This document shows, piece after piece, positions 13,101-25,100 of a stretch of DNA of 64,000 nt. The notes under the pieces are model-generated. The model was given only the letters and a program-made list of their open reading frames with translations, was not told where the DNA came from and did not search any database. How positions within the stretch are numbered: the stretch's first letter is position 1; each line of letters opens with the position of its first letter. The stretch spans positions 73,690,969 through 73,754,968 of the forward strand of contig OX377205.1 of the NCBI GenBank assembly GCA_947396885.1, given 5' to 3'. Made by a program: the position numbers and the translations under genes. This DNA is from Heligmosomoides polygyrus polygyrus. Lineage: Eukaryota; Nematoda; Chromadorea; Rhabditida; Heligmosomidae.

Positions 13101-16100
13101 TCGTGTGTTGAGAGATAGAATTCAGAGGTTGTTTTTGAAACACGAACGTTTTAGAACTTCAACAACCATTACCCTGGAATGGAGACCATCATAAAGCAGT
13201 TCGTCCATCCAGATAATGTCTCAAAATTAGCCGATCGCGCTGTAAAACTGTTCACTGAATGTCTAAATGAGGTGAGTATTGCCATCCACAGTATTCAGTT
13301 AGTCTACATAGTATGGTATTTGATTTCTTTATTTATTTGCTTATTATATACATGGATAACCACGTCACAAAATATAACCGGTGTAAAAAATGGAACTAGA
13401 GAAGAATGAAGGAACAGGTAGCATTAGGATTAACTATAGCACGAAATGAACTGTCTAGGAAGATGGTGAACTAACAACCTTTTTGGAGATGCCGGTTTGT
13501 ATTGCCTTAGTGAGGCTTTTTGGCTAACCTTACCTTGTAGTCGCGTTCCTCAGAGCTTATAAAAGTTACGCGAAGATAATGGGCATCTGACATAATATCC
13601 CCGTAACACAACATTTCATAGCAGTGATTTTTTGTTTTATTTCTTATTCGACGTCCTAAGCATTACGTAAACAAGCAGTTCTACTACCCACTGAAGGTCC
13701 AGCCGACGCTTAGCATGATAGACTAGAGGTGGGAACGGTTTTCCCCTGTCAGGTTGAAGCATAGGCTTGAACTCACTATGTTCGATCTTGAGGTCTTAAT
13801 CCAGTTCAGAATTGGAGCTATAAGCATTGTCCCGAGTTTCGCGCAGAAATTGAAGTCTAAGCGTAGTCGCACCTGTTTCGAAAATAAAAGGATAAAAGGA
13901 TAAAGGACGGCGTTACTCAATCCCTTCTGGGATGCGCCAGCGCATTCTACTTCTACGGGATGTCGTGGAGGGGACATGAATGCGTATTTGGCCATACAAT
14001 GACTTGCGGTGGCCAGCCAATGAACAAGTCAGCGCTCTATCCTTCCCAGACAAGTCTGGTACCAATTCACCGACCCCGGAGGGATGGAAGGCTTGGTTGG
14101 CCTGGGCGCGAAATCCGAACCAGGAACCTGGTATCGGGTGCACGCGACAGTCGCACCTCCTCCGACTGCGGTACACGCGCCCTTGTTTCGAAAATACGGG
14201 TGCTTTATTGTTGCGTCGCGACAGAAGTCCAAAGAGGAATCTTTTTGTGGGGTAAAAATGTCTCAATTAATATGAGGCGAAGTGACAGCAGGTGTGACTT
14301 TCCAAACGCAAGTGTTCCCTCTTCTGAATCGTGCAAGGTCTAATTTTGTCCGCCTGATGGAAACCACTGGTTTGCCTGTAAAGCGGTTTGTCTTTAAAGT
14401 TTCCGCTAGGAAGGCTCTCTGTTGTTGACCGTCCAGCCTCTGCTGGCGTCTTTAAGCGAAATGTCGTTCCTGATCCCGTGTTAACTACCGCAGAATGTCC
14501 CCGTTCCCTCCTACTGTGTTTCTGCTTAATCCAGTTCTTTAGATTTTTTACGCGATTGTTCCTGTTTATGATTCGTTTGACATAGTTGCTGCGTTTTTGT
14601 TGTTGTTGTTGCTTTTTGGTTCCTTTTTGAACACATTGGATGTGCCATGTGTTCAAACAGGAACCAAACAGGAATGAATGAACGAGGTATTCCAGGGCAC
14701 ATGGCAGCCGTATATCCAGAGCTTCATTCTCACAGTGCTCATAATAGAATCGACGGGTAATCGACTGGGAAATGCATTATTTGAGAGCTTCACCAATCTT
14801 CTGCATAATATTGACGTTCATGAAGTGTTAGTTTCGTTTTCGTTCTCATTTTACTCTTAGTAAAAGTGTTCAATCCCTTTTAAGGAAGGAAGCATGCATC
14901 GGGTGGGAAGCCACAGGCGGTATCGACCGCCTTCATTGCATGCTGTCGATCTTCCGGAATACGGCGTTCTGTGATTTGCAACCCAGCTTTGAGGAACAGT
15001 GTCGTCAGGCTCTGAATGAAGATGTGCTCGCGAAACTCATTGCGGATAACCGTGTGCCTAGAAAAGGCGTTCACAACCTTGATCTTTCCACATATCTAAA
15101 GGTATCCTTGTTAGCTTCGACCAACACTTTCGTTGATATGGTGCTTTTCCTAGTAAGTTTGGCCCTTCAGGGAGAGGATGACAACAGCGACGACTCCCAG
15201 AATAGTGTTGATGAGTATCTTCTGCACCAACATCTACGTCAGGAGGTGGCTACACTTCTGCTGCATGAGGTACAAGAGAGATGGAAAAACAAGTAAGAGT
15301 TATTCCTTATTCAGCTGAAGAACGTTTCTTTACGGCTCATAGAAGGACTTATGTACCTATTCTGTGGTCCTTTTGCTTATCGGAATAAGAAGAAGAGGAT
15401 AAAATTCGGATAATTAATTCCTTTTTGTGGGCTGTGCATCGCATTCTGCCTTTGCTGAATGTCGAGAAGTCAGCTTGAATGCGCATTTGGTGTATACAAC
15501 GACCTGTTTTGGCCAGCCGATGGGCAAGTCAGTGTTTTATCCTCTCCCAGACAAGTTTGCTACGAATTCACTGACCTCATAAGGATCGAAGACTCAATGG
15601 GCGTGAACAGCAAATCCAAATCAAGAACCTGGAATCGATTGCACCCAACGGCTAGCCCCTCCGAGTGCATTATTACGCATCCTGTTTCTAATAGTTTGGT
15701 AATACTTCCGTGAAATGCTTGAAGATGTACTTTTATAGACCCGACAAAGATACCGTCAACACCCAACAAGTGAAATGGGTAATACGCGTCTGTAGCAGTG
15801 GGCAGTATTCCAGAGAGATTGCAGAGCGAGCCGATCAAGAGCTTAATAAGGTATTGCTTTGGGTATTGTCTTTTCCTCTTGTTAAGCGGTCTAATCGACC
15901 GTTTTCGGTTCCATTTTCTACCTACTACCCCTAGGCGCGGTTTATTCTCCATTTTTGGAAAAATTGGTATTAGGCTTTTGTCATACCATCGCTCACCCCG
16001 AGCGATGCCTAATGATATGCTCCAATATCGATCGGGCGACGCGATGAAACCGATATGGGAGCATATCATTAGGCGTCGCTCGGGGTGAGCGATGGTATGA

Positions 16101-19100
16101 CAAAGGCCTTAGGCTTCAGCGATACAGCTGATCGCCATTGTGACGTACATGCATTGATTCTAGAAAAACTTTGTACGAAAGAAAAAGGTTGGCGTCACCG
16201 CCACAGCATAGGGCGCAAGTAGTGTACATGCCATGTTCCCATGTAGTGATTAGCGGTTGATTTGTATTGTAGGCAATTCTTCTTACGATGTGTATCTTAT
16301 ATGAATGTCTTGCTGTCAGTGCCCTTCCGTCAGTTAAGTATCCTCTCGAAACATTGAAGGAAATCATTTCAGATTTGTGGGGAAGCGGGTTTCAGAAACA
16401 GTGTTGTGCCCAAGTTTGAAGGGTAGTTTGATTGCACGTAGGTCCCTGTTCCACCAGTGGTGAAATAAACATTTAGCTTTGTTTGTGCGCTGCAATAACT
16501 ACTTTGTGCAATTTGCCGAGATTGCTTGAATGACCCTCGCTGGAGAAGTTAAGTGTGAAAGTGTATTCCTTCAGCTTGGAGCGGACAATGCAGCAGAGAT
16601 CCGGTTTTGTTACCTGTCCGAGACACTTCTTGCTGGAGCGACTAGTGCGCAACCAGTGCAGTCTTTCGAAAAGAAGTGAGGATCCCCCTTAGAACGTAGG
16701 TCTCATTCAGAAATGGAGATTAAGCGGATTTCAGGCCACTTCTTGCTATCTTCTGTGCGTTCTATGAGTCCCTTCTGTGCAACGAAAAGATCCGAGCGCC
16801 TTGGATTGAGGTACTTCATCTGTTTATGTCGTTGAATTCCGAGGTTGTTCTAAATGAATATCTGGTAGAATCACCTCGTCGTTCTTGGTGACACACTGGA
16901 CAGATGTGCTTCGGGGGAGTCTTTTTCTGAGCAGACTGCTCTCACGCCGACGTTTATACGCGTGCTGTCGAATATGCTTCAAAAGGGTGAGTTCTGTCTG
17001 ACTTGTTGAGCGCATATCAATCCAAGGATTGCTCGTTAGATCCCTCTTCTGAATTGTCAAAGCAGCTGCGCTGTTTGCTGGCGGGACGACTTCTATTCCT
17101 ACCGTCATGGCTCCGCTGCTCGCAAGCTCCTAGTGCTCTTCTTCTCAGCTTCGCTACTATTCTACAGGACCTGACGGACCACGTGAGTTTCGTCGGTCAT
17201 GCTGTTGAATACCAGCTATTGCAACCCAAGTATCTAGGTTGATGCGGAGGTGATGCACTGCGCTATGCGTGACAGTGTAGGCGCAGTGTTGCGCTCGTCG
17301 CTTGTAGAAGATCTGCACGACTTCTTCGCTATCACTGTACAGTCGACTGACCGCCTCGCCCAGACTGCTCTAACTTGGACTGGAAGGCAGGGTACGCCTT
17401 TATCACATAAGAGTATGCCGGAACTGTGTTCTCTAACGGAGCGCTGTTTAAGCTGCGGAGCGAAGAGATCGTTTGTCGAGTTTGGTGCCGCTTGGGCGGC
17501 GGGAGGATGTGTTTCATGAGGTCCTAACTGTGATCTGCAAACACGCGGACGCTGAAACTCACATAGAGGTGGGATACCTTTCCTGCTCAGCGTTCATCGT
17601 TACCAAAGCTTTGCATTTCTAAGGTTCTTCGTCACTTCGCTGAAAACCTAGCGTCGTGGGTTGAGGTTTCGACCGATGAGGAAAATGTTATGCGTGGTCA
17701 AACTCTGTTAACGGTAGGTTATTACATTTGTGAGAAGAACGACATTATAAAGTGTATTGATTGTAGGCATGGTAATTAAAGAACAGGTAAGCGTTATCCA
17801 ATCACTTGGTTGATAGTGCTTCCCATGTTCTACGTATACACGCTATTCGGTAGCACTTCTGATGAGTATTTGTCTTTCCGGAACCCAGGCGAATGACATA
17901 GACGTCTTTCTCGGACAGCACGGTATTAGCTCAATGATGCTAGGGGTAATGAATGCATGGCTAACTTGGCCGAAAGCAGGGATGTGTGGCTATCCTGGTG
18001 AGAACAAGAAAAAAGGGTTCCTAGAAACGCTTAGGTTTGCAAATCTAGAACCTGGAACGGCAAACTCATTTCCCGCTTTTATTGGCAACAACATCCATCA
18101 CATCTCGAAGCGCATCATAGCGATTGCACTGAGGCTGGGTGGACTGTGGACCCAGTCAAAAGCCTATTTAGACACGTTCAACTGTTGGTTGATCCTCTTT
18201 AATACCTCGGTTTCCCGTAAAGACTACGCGCTACGCGGTGAACCTTTGAATTGACTAACAAGGGAAGGGTCTGAAGCGTATGTCTAAACGAGGGGAGCGA
18301 GTCATATAGAGAGAATCCTCACCCCTCAAATAGTATAAAAATGTGTTTATTTTTGCCAAGCCGTTAAACCCAAGGAGTAGGGGTCCTTGAAGTCACAATG
18401 GAATACGGCGCATCACGAGTTTGGGGGTCTTGTACGCCCGCGATGCCTCCGCAGGCATGCGGCTTGGAGCGCAGTGGAAGTGGGGTTACTTCATACGAGG
18501 AAGATCGGGGGTTTGGTTCTTCTGCGCTGCTGCATTTTCGCATTTCGACTGACTGGTTGAGATTTGGGGAATTCTGACGTCTATACCATTTTCAGACGTT
18601 TTCTGCTCATTTTCTAACTGTACGCTGTGGAGAGTACCTTTCTTGCGACTTGTTTATTACTGACCGGTTTTCTAACCACAATACAATGAGAAAGCTATAC
18701 GACATAATTGTGTATAAACGCTCAACACCTTCGAAGTCCTTTAGTATGCTGGCCATCCGTTCAGCCAGCTTGATTTATTCCCTCAAAGGTTCCTTGTCTA
18801 AAGGTGGGCCGCACTTCAGCGGGAGCAGGTGGATCAGCACTCGAGCATCGGCGGACATTGTTGATGTCAGGTTTTAGAAAACCTCCAGCAGACCTCTGAT
18901 TTCCAGGTGACAGGCAAATATGAGGGAAAGAGTGTATCGATGCCGTTTAGGTTAATTTGCGAGACCGCGTTTCTCACTTGAACCACTTCTGACGTCACAT
19001 CCTGGTCTCTTTTGAAAATCCGAGCAGGGTGGCTTTTCTCGAGGTCATTGGTGCATGGAAACAGACTGTAAGAGCCTGTAGCTTTTATACGTTGCCTGTA

Positions 19101-22100
19101 TTGTGCCCAGTGGTGCTTCATGCACTTTGAACCTGTGTGTCATTGGTGTTGAGCATTTATACATGAGTTGCAGTTGAAATGCAAAAATGCAGCACCGCAG
19201 AGGAACCAAACCCATGACCTTCTTCGCACGAAGCAACCGCGCTGACTGCGCTCTGAGCCGCTTGCCGGTAGGGTAGGTCTCAATAATAATGCAGAACTCT
19301 TGTTATGATCGGATTGGTGTACGCTGCGCTATGCTTCGTACCCTTCTCTTGTAAAGGATTGGGGATAAGAGTCGGCGTAAGCGTTTCCGGTTTGAGATGC
19401 ACCATGCATTCTGTTTCATCGGTGAGTCGTGAAGCAGCGTGAGGACGTATTCACCCATATGCAATGACATGTGGTGGGTGACTGGGTGGTATTAAAATCA
19501 GTATTTTGTCCTTTCCGGATAGGTCTGGTAGACATTGACTGAACCCCGTGTAATGTAATTCTTGGTTTCCCTGCGGGACTCGAACCAGCAACCTCTATTC
19601 AGCTTGTGGGCGATAGAAGGATCCTTCTCTGACTGCACTACCCCGCCACTGTGAATCGACTACTTCCGGCCAATTTGCGGACTCGCATATGCGGTAGAGC
19701 ATATAGCAGCGTCGCTCGCCAAGTATGAATTAGCCCTTACATATCACATGCTGTGTCGCTACATTATAAAAAGGCAGAGATGTGGTACAATATAGCTACC
19801 TCACATATAAGAAGCAGTTGATCGAGTGAACATCGGTTTAGTTTAGTGGAATGGTTGGCGGTTGCACGAAGACATTTGCGGGTAGTCTTTTACGCTCGTC
19901 AGTGGAGTGACATGATAGGTTGGGGCTGATCTTTACTGACGAGCTGCAAGGTGACTGAGTGACAGTGAAAAGAAGTTCCGAAGGCGCTCATAAGTTTTAT
20001 ATTGGGGGACTCTGTATCGCTGTTCGCATTTGCTACACATCTGAAGATCTACTTTATGGCCGAATCTGGAAAATGTGCAGAGCAGGTGGTTTCCTAGGCG
20101 AGTGCCAATTTAGAGGTTAGGTGTTAGTCTTTGATGCGCAACCGGTATGATTCAGAATGGAAATCGGCTGGTGTTTCGTCTGATGGTCGTTTCGAATCTA
20201 CTTGAGTACTGCTCCCAGCTCGGGAAACAAGCCGAGCCCTACAGCAGTGATGCGTATTTCAGTGACTCGGAAGCGCTGAAGGTACGTACTTTTGCCTACA
20301 CTAATGGCTGCGTTCTGTCTTTATGTGTCAGACCTGGGACCTTCAGAGCATTGTGACCCGACGTGGAGGACCAACTGCGCTGCCAACCGTCGAGCGCCGA
20401 ATGGATGAGACGCGAGCGAACTCCAACATGACCCTCTGCACATATGCAGCTACTGAGAAAGGTCTTTACTTTGCTTTATGTGCTTGTTCGGTCCCAGTTA
20501 ACCCTCTGTCGTTTAGAATTTGTGCACCAGCATTGGTATAACTGCCACACTTGCAAGATGACCGATAATAAGGGTGTGTGCAGTGTCTGTGCAATCAACT
20601 GCCATCGAGGGCATGACTTGTCGTACAGGTAGGGTTTTTTCCTTCGAGCCTTTCACGGGTTATATTTGCATTCCTCGGATGATTTCAATGATTTTCAGTA
20701 AACAAGGCTCATTCTTCTGCGATTGTGGAGCTGGCGGATGTGCTGCACTGAAAGCGACCACCTACCACAACTCAGCAGTGAGCGCAGCTAGAGGAAGAAC
20801 TGCTCCGGCGGTGCTTACGGTAGATTCCACACACTCGTTTAGATACCTAGATACCTGCCTTCACTGATCGTGTGGGCTACAGCATCGCCACCATTCGTTT
20901 CGTTGACGAGCAGCTTGATTCGTTCCCGACTGAGATGTCAGTTGGGTCGGCCGTGCGACGAACATATCGGTCCATTTCTTCGGAGGTCTTCCACAAAGGC
21001 GCTTGACGCCGCGGTGAATCCGCTTCTCCGGTTTTTTGTCCATCGGTCGTCTGGTCTTCTTCAGCGTCTAGCTTTGCCCACGTAATCCGCTAGGCCACGA
21101 AGATGAGACATTCTTTTCATGATGGAACTGCGAAGTCCGGCTAGGTGTTGGGTCCGTCGGTTGTGCTGTAGAAGACATCAGCCCAGCGGCTGCGCGTTGT
21201 CCTTAGCGTCTTTTACGTGGGTGCAGTATCGGCTCACGTCTTTGCCGCGTGGTGGAGCGCAAAGAGAGCGGTCGGATCGAATAGGCTTGCGTGAAAGGCC
21301 GGGGTCAGTCATATGTTCTGTAGCCTCATTGAAAGGTGCAAAAGTGTCTCATGCAGGTCCTCACCCCATATCGAGCTCGCTGCTCACATCGTTCTCCATG
21401 TTTAATGATCATCCTAGGCACACTAGGACGACATTTGTGTAGGTTGAGAGTTTCAGTTCCTTCTCTCTCGCAGTAGACGTTGTTCATGGACAGTGTCCGA
21501 GGCGAGTTCGGGATATGATTCAGACCTCGCTAGGTTTCCTAAGAATCGAAAACTCGTTCTGAGATTGTGGGACCTATCGGAGATAAAAAGCCTCCGCTCT
21601 ACTTCGCAGTTCCATACCAATTTCCACCTCCACGCAACGGAGGCATCTGGCTCATGTGGGGAAGTTCCATACAACTTCGATAAAATTTGAGTGTACTGAA
21701 GATGAATCTGAGGGGTAATTCAACTTATCGCTAGAAAAGCTTCCGAGAGGTCTGTCATTCCATTGATCATTATTTTGCTGGACTAGCCATTACGAGTATC
21801 CCTTTATCCTTACCGCTTGCTAAGGTAGGTCAAATCAGCCGATCAGAGCTTTCAGAAAGTACGACCGATACATCAGTAAGAGTCTTGGTGTGGCTTCTAT
21901 ATTCACAGGGATATTTCTGGTATCTCTCAACCCCTGTCGCTGCGTCATTCAAACGCACCCTTATCGACGAAACAATAATCGGAACGCACGATGTACGACT
22001 CACTATTGTCATGAGGAGCGATCAGCTGGGTCATTGGGACGGAAGTCGTAGAGGAACCGGGTGAATGGAAGTCGTCTGGCGAGAATCGAGTAGCGGGCTC

Positions 22101-25100
22101 GACTTGAGCTCGGCCACAAGTTGGTCGATCATCTAAGTGTCTACACTCGAGTGTTGTCTGCTGTCAGCTGTGTCAGCCTCGTACATTGTAGGTGTCAACA
22201 TCTGAAAAAGAAGACAGCCATCTATGCTTGAGAAATTCAACAAAGAAAGACGAAGCCAACTGATATACCTGAGATGATTAAATGCAACGGAACCCACAGA
22301 ATTTGCTCGCTGCATCTCTTCCGTGCATCACACCTCACGCTACGCTCAGTACCAGTCGCTACATGATGTAGCTTGAATTCTTGAAATATCCGCTACTATG
22401 AATCACCTTGCCTATATCCCTTCTCAATACTTACACATTGTTGGTGAGGGTGTACCAGTCTTCAATGTTAAGTATGGAGCGACTATTTGGTCTCGATGCT
22501 AAATCAAGCCAAAACCTATGCATACACGTGCAATAGCTCGTGTTGGTGAACCCAAATGAGCTCAGTTATGCTTAATGCACCTTTGTGTCATTTTGAGGAG
22601 ACGAAGCCTTCTTGAAGAGATGAGGAGTGAGGTGTATAGGGGACTGTTCTCGGCAATGGCGCAAGATCTTTGGAATAGGACGGTCTCAAAAGGAATGCAT
22701 CGTTTAATCTGAGTTAAAGGCGCTAATTTGCTAGCGAATCCTGATTCCTACAGTTCTAACCAGTTAATTTTTTTTATCTTGTTCAGACAGTCGACGGTTG
22801 CGCTACGTCCCCGGCCTCTTTTGATATCAGCCTTGAGCCAGGCGCGGATTCCAGTGAGATAGTGGAACTTTTGGTTTGTTTCTGTTTCATGGTCTTTGAT
22901 ATCACTCCTCCCGTTCAGGAATTCGGTGTTTGTTTAAAAAGGTACTTCTTAAGAACCGCGTACGAGCTGGCATCGAGAGTCGAGTAGAGGTGATCGAACG
23001 TATCGTTCGCGCCTCACTTCACGCTCGCGACTCAAGGTGGTCACTGGATGAGCGCCGTGATAACGTCAGGCGATCGCTGGCTGATCCACAACGCTTAAGG
23101 GTGGTGTATGATCAGGCAATTATGGTAGGCGAATTTAGCAGTACTGGAGTTACTTTATAGTTTGCAATTAACGCTGTGTTCAGGAGGACTATGAAATGTC
23201 TGGGAAGCAGAATAGCCTTCTCGAGCCAAGGAGACCTCCAGAACCACCTACCGACAGAAATAAGGCTAAAGATATTTGTCAAGTTCTGCCGTTTGGTACG
23301 TGCTGGTGTCGCAGCGTTCTTTGACACTCTACCATGGAAAATGATGAGTTTGGTTAAGAAAATGGTTGCCATTTGTGGTTCGTGCTGGCCGAACACGCCA
23401 CTACACTGCAGATTTTCCATATGCATCCGGGACAAAGTCTATCAGATGAGCTGGAGCACATGGTAAGGAGAGATCTTTATTTTTGCCGCCCTAACAAGTT
23501 CGGATTACTGTTTTTCTTTTAGCGAGTTGACTCGGAACCAGTGGGCTTCGCTGGACGTCAGGTGTCGTGTCGTGACGACAAAGTTGCGGTTGCTGGCCCG
23601 AGCGATATTCTTACCCTACGCATGAGCAAGGAAGGGGAGATCGTCGATCGTATGGTGATAAAGTTGACAGAGCTGACCACAACACACAGTAATCCGATAG
23701 TCAAGGTAACTAGGGAGATTCGTCACTGCTACCATCGGTACTGTACGATCCTTGCCTTACAGGTGCTATGGGCGCCGAACCGCCCTGCGCTTCTAGCAGT
23801 GGCCACTGTTCAGCTTGTTCGTATGTATGATCTGGCGCTAGATGCGGACAACTTCGTCGAGGAGCTGGTACTACCCGTTGGTAAGCACGCTATGCCTTAA
23901 GCATGTCACTCAATCCATCTAACCATTCGCCCCTCCAGGTAATGTCGAAGATATAGAGCTTATTCACAGCCCTGCAACGGACGATATGTGGCTTCTGGTG
24001 CTAAGCAACTCTGGTCACCTATATGAGCACAGGGTAACGGTAATCATCGCTCTAATTTTCTACGGTAATCTCCACTGTTAAGAACATTTCCTTACAGCTG
24101 ACTGCAAGAAGTGCTGACAATACGTCGTTCTTTTTAACGAACACGGTCACTCTTCCTCAAACGCAACAAGTTTTGGGTGCAGGAGTGTTAGTATTTACAT
24201 ATATTGGTGTTACGAAAGATAGCATATGCAATCTAATCTCCTTTGTTACATTTAAGATCCATTCATTACTCGTCTGTATCTGAACTGCTCCTCTTATCGT
24301 TGGAAAAAGGAACGTGGTTCGTTCCGATAGAAAAGGGAGATCTTGGAAGGGAGGATTTAGCTATGAACTGGACAAGGTAGCCTCTCATGCAGAGCTCGTT
24401 GCCGACTTTTTTCGTCCGAAATCGCTTAGATTGGAAGTTTCAGGCTAGAAATGACCACGCCTGTTCACTGCTGGCAGGAATCGAGTGGAGTGATGGCGTG
24501 TCTATCATATCCCGTAGCGTCGTCGTTGGTGTTCGTGTATCCCACTTTGGAACAAATTCTTGTTCAGGTTGGGTCTTAATGTGTTTTGTACCAGGTTCAT
24601 TTTCCTTTCGAACTTTTGAGGCCACTGTAGACAGTATGGGCCTTGGCCATTGAGGTAGAGAGGAAAGATAGGAAGGCGGCAGTCAATCTCTTTGGGATTC
24701 CGCGGGGGAAACTTGAGGACGTTCTTAGCTTATACAATGACGTTCGGTTCAACTCGTGACGAAATCAGTGTTTTATCCCTCGCAGATGGGGCTGGTACCA
24801 ATTCGCCAATCCCAGAAAGATGGAAGGACTGGGCGGGGCCTGAACCAAAACGATTGGGGTTACAACGCGGCACAGATTGCACTGCCACTTGCCATTAGTG
24901 GCACTATGTTGTCACGAAAAATAGCTGGCTTATAAAGTTAAAATGCTTCATTATCACTCCCTGTATCGCCTGTTGTCTCGATGATCATCGGACATCAGAA
25001 ACGTCTCCATTTGTCCTTATTGCGGCCCAGAGCGCTCCAATGGGTCCTTCTCGGTTGAGGGCATGAAGAGCGTGATGTCATTTGTTCACGACTTTCTCGA

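Noticed and set aside
15560..16069. 169-codon minus-strand frame
   Set aside because: It overlaps a SINE, a UBR4 exon and half of a hairpin; no family resemblance and it is explained by the plus-strand features.
19557..19655. Genuine tRNA gene on the minus strand
   Set aside because: The A and B boxes are good but the acceptor and anticodon stems do not pair and SINE body follows, so it is a SINE head.
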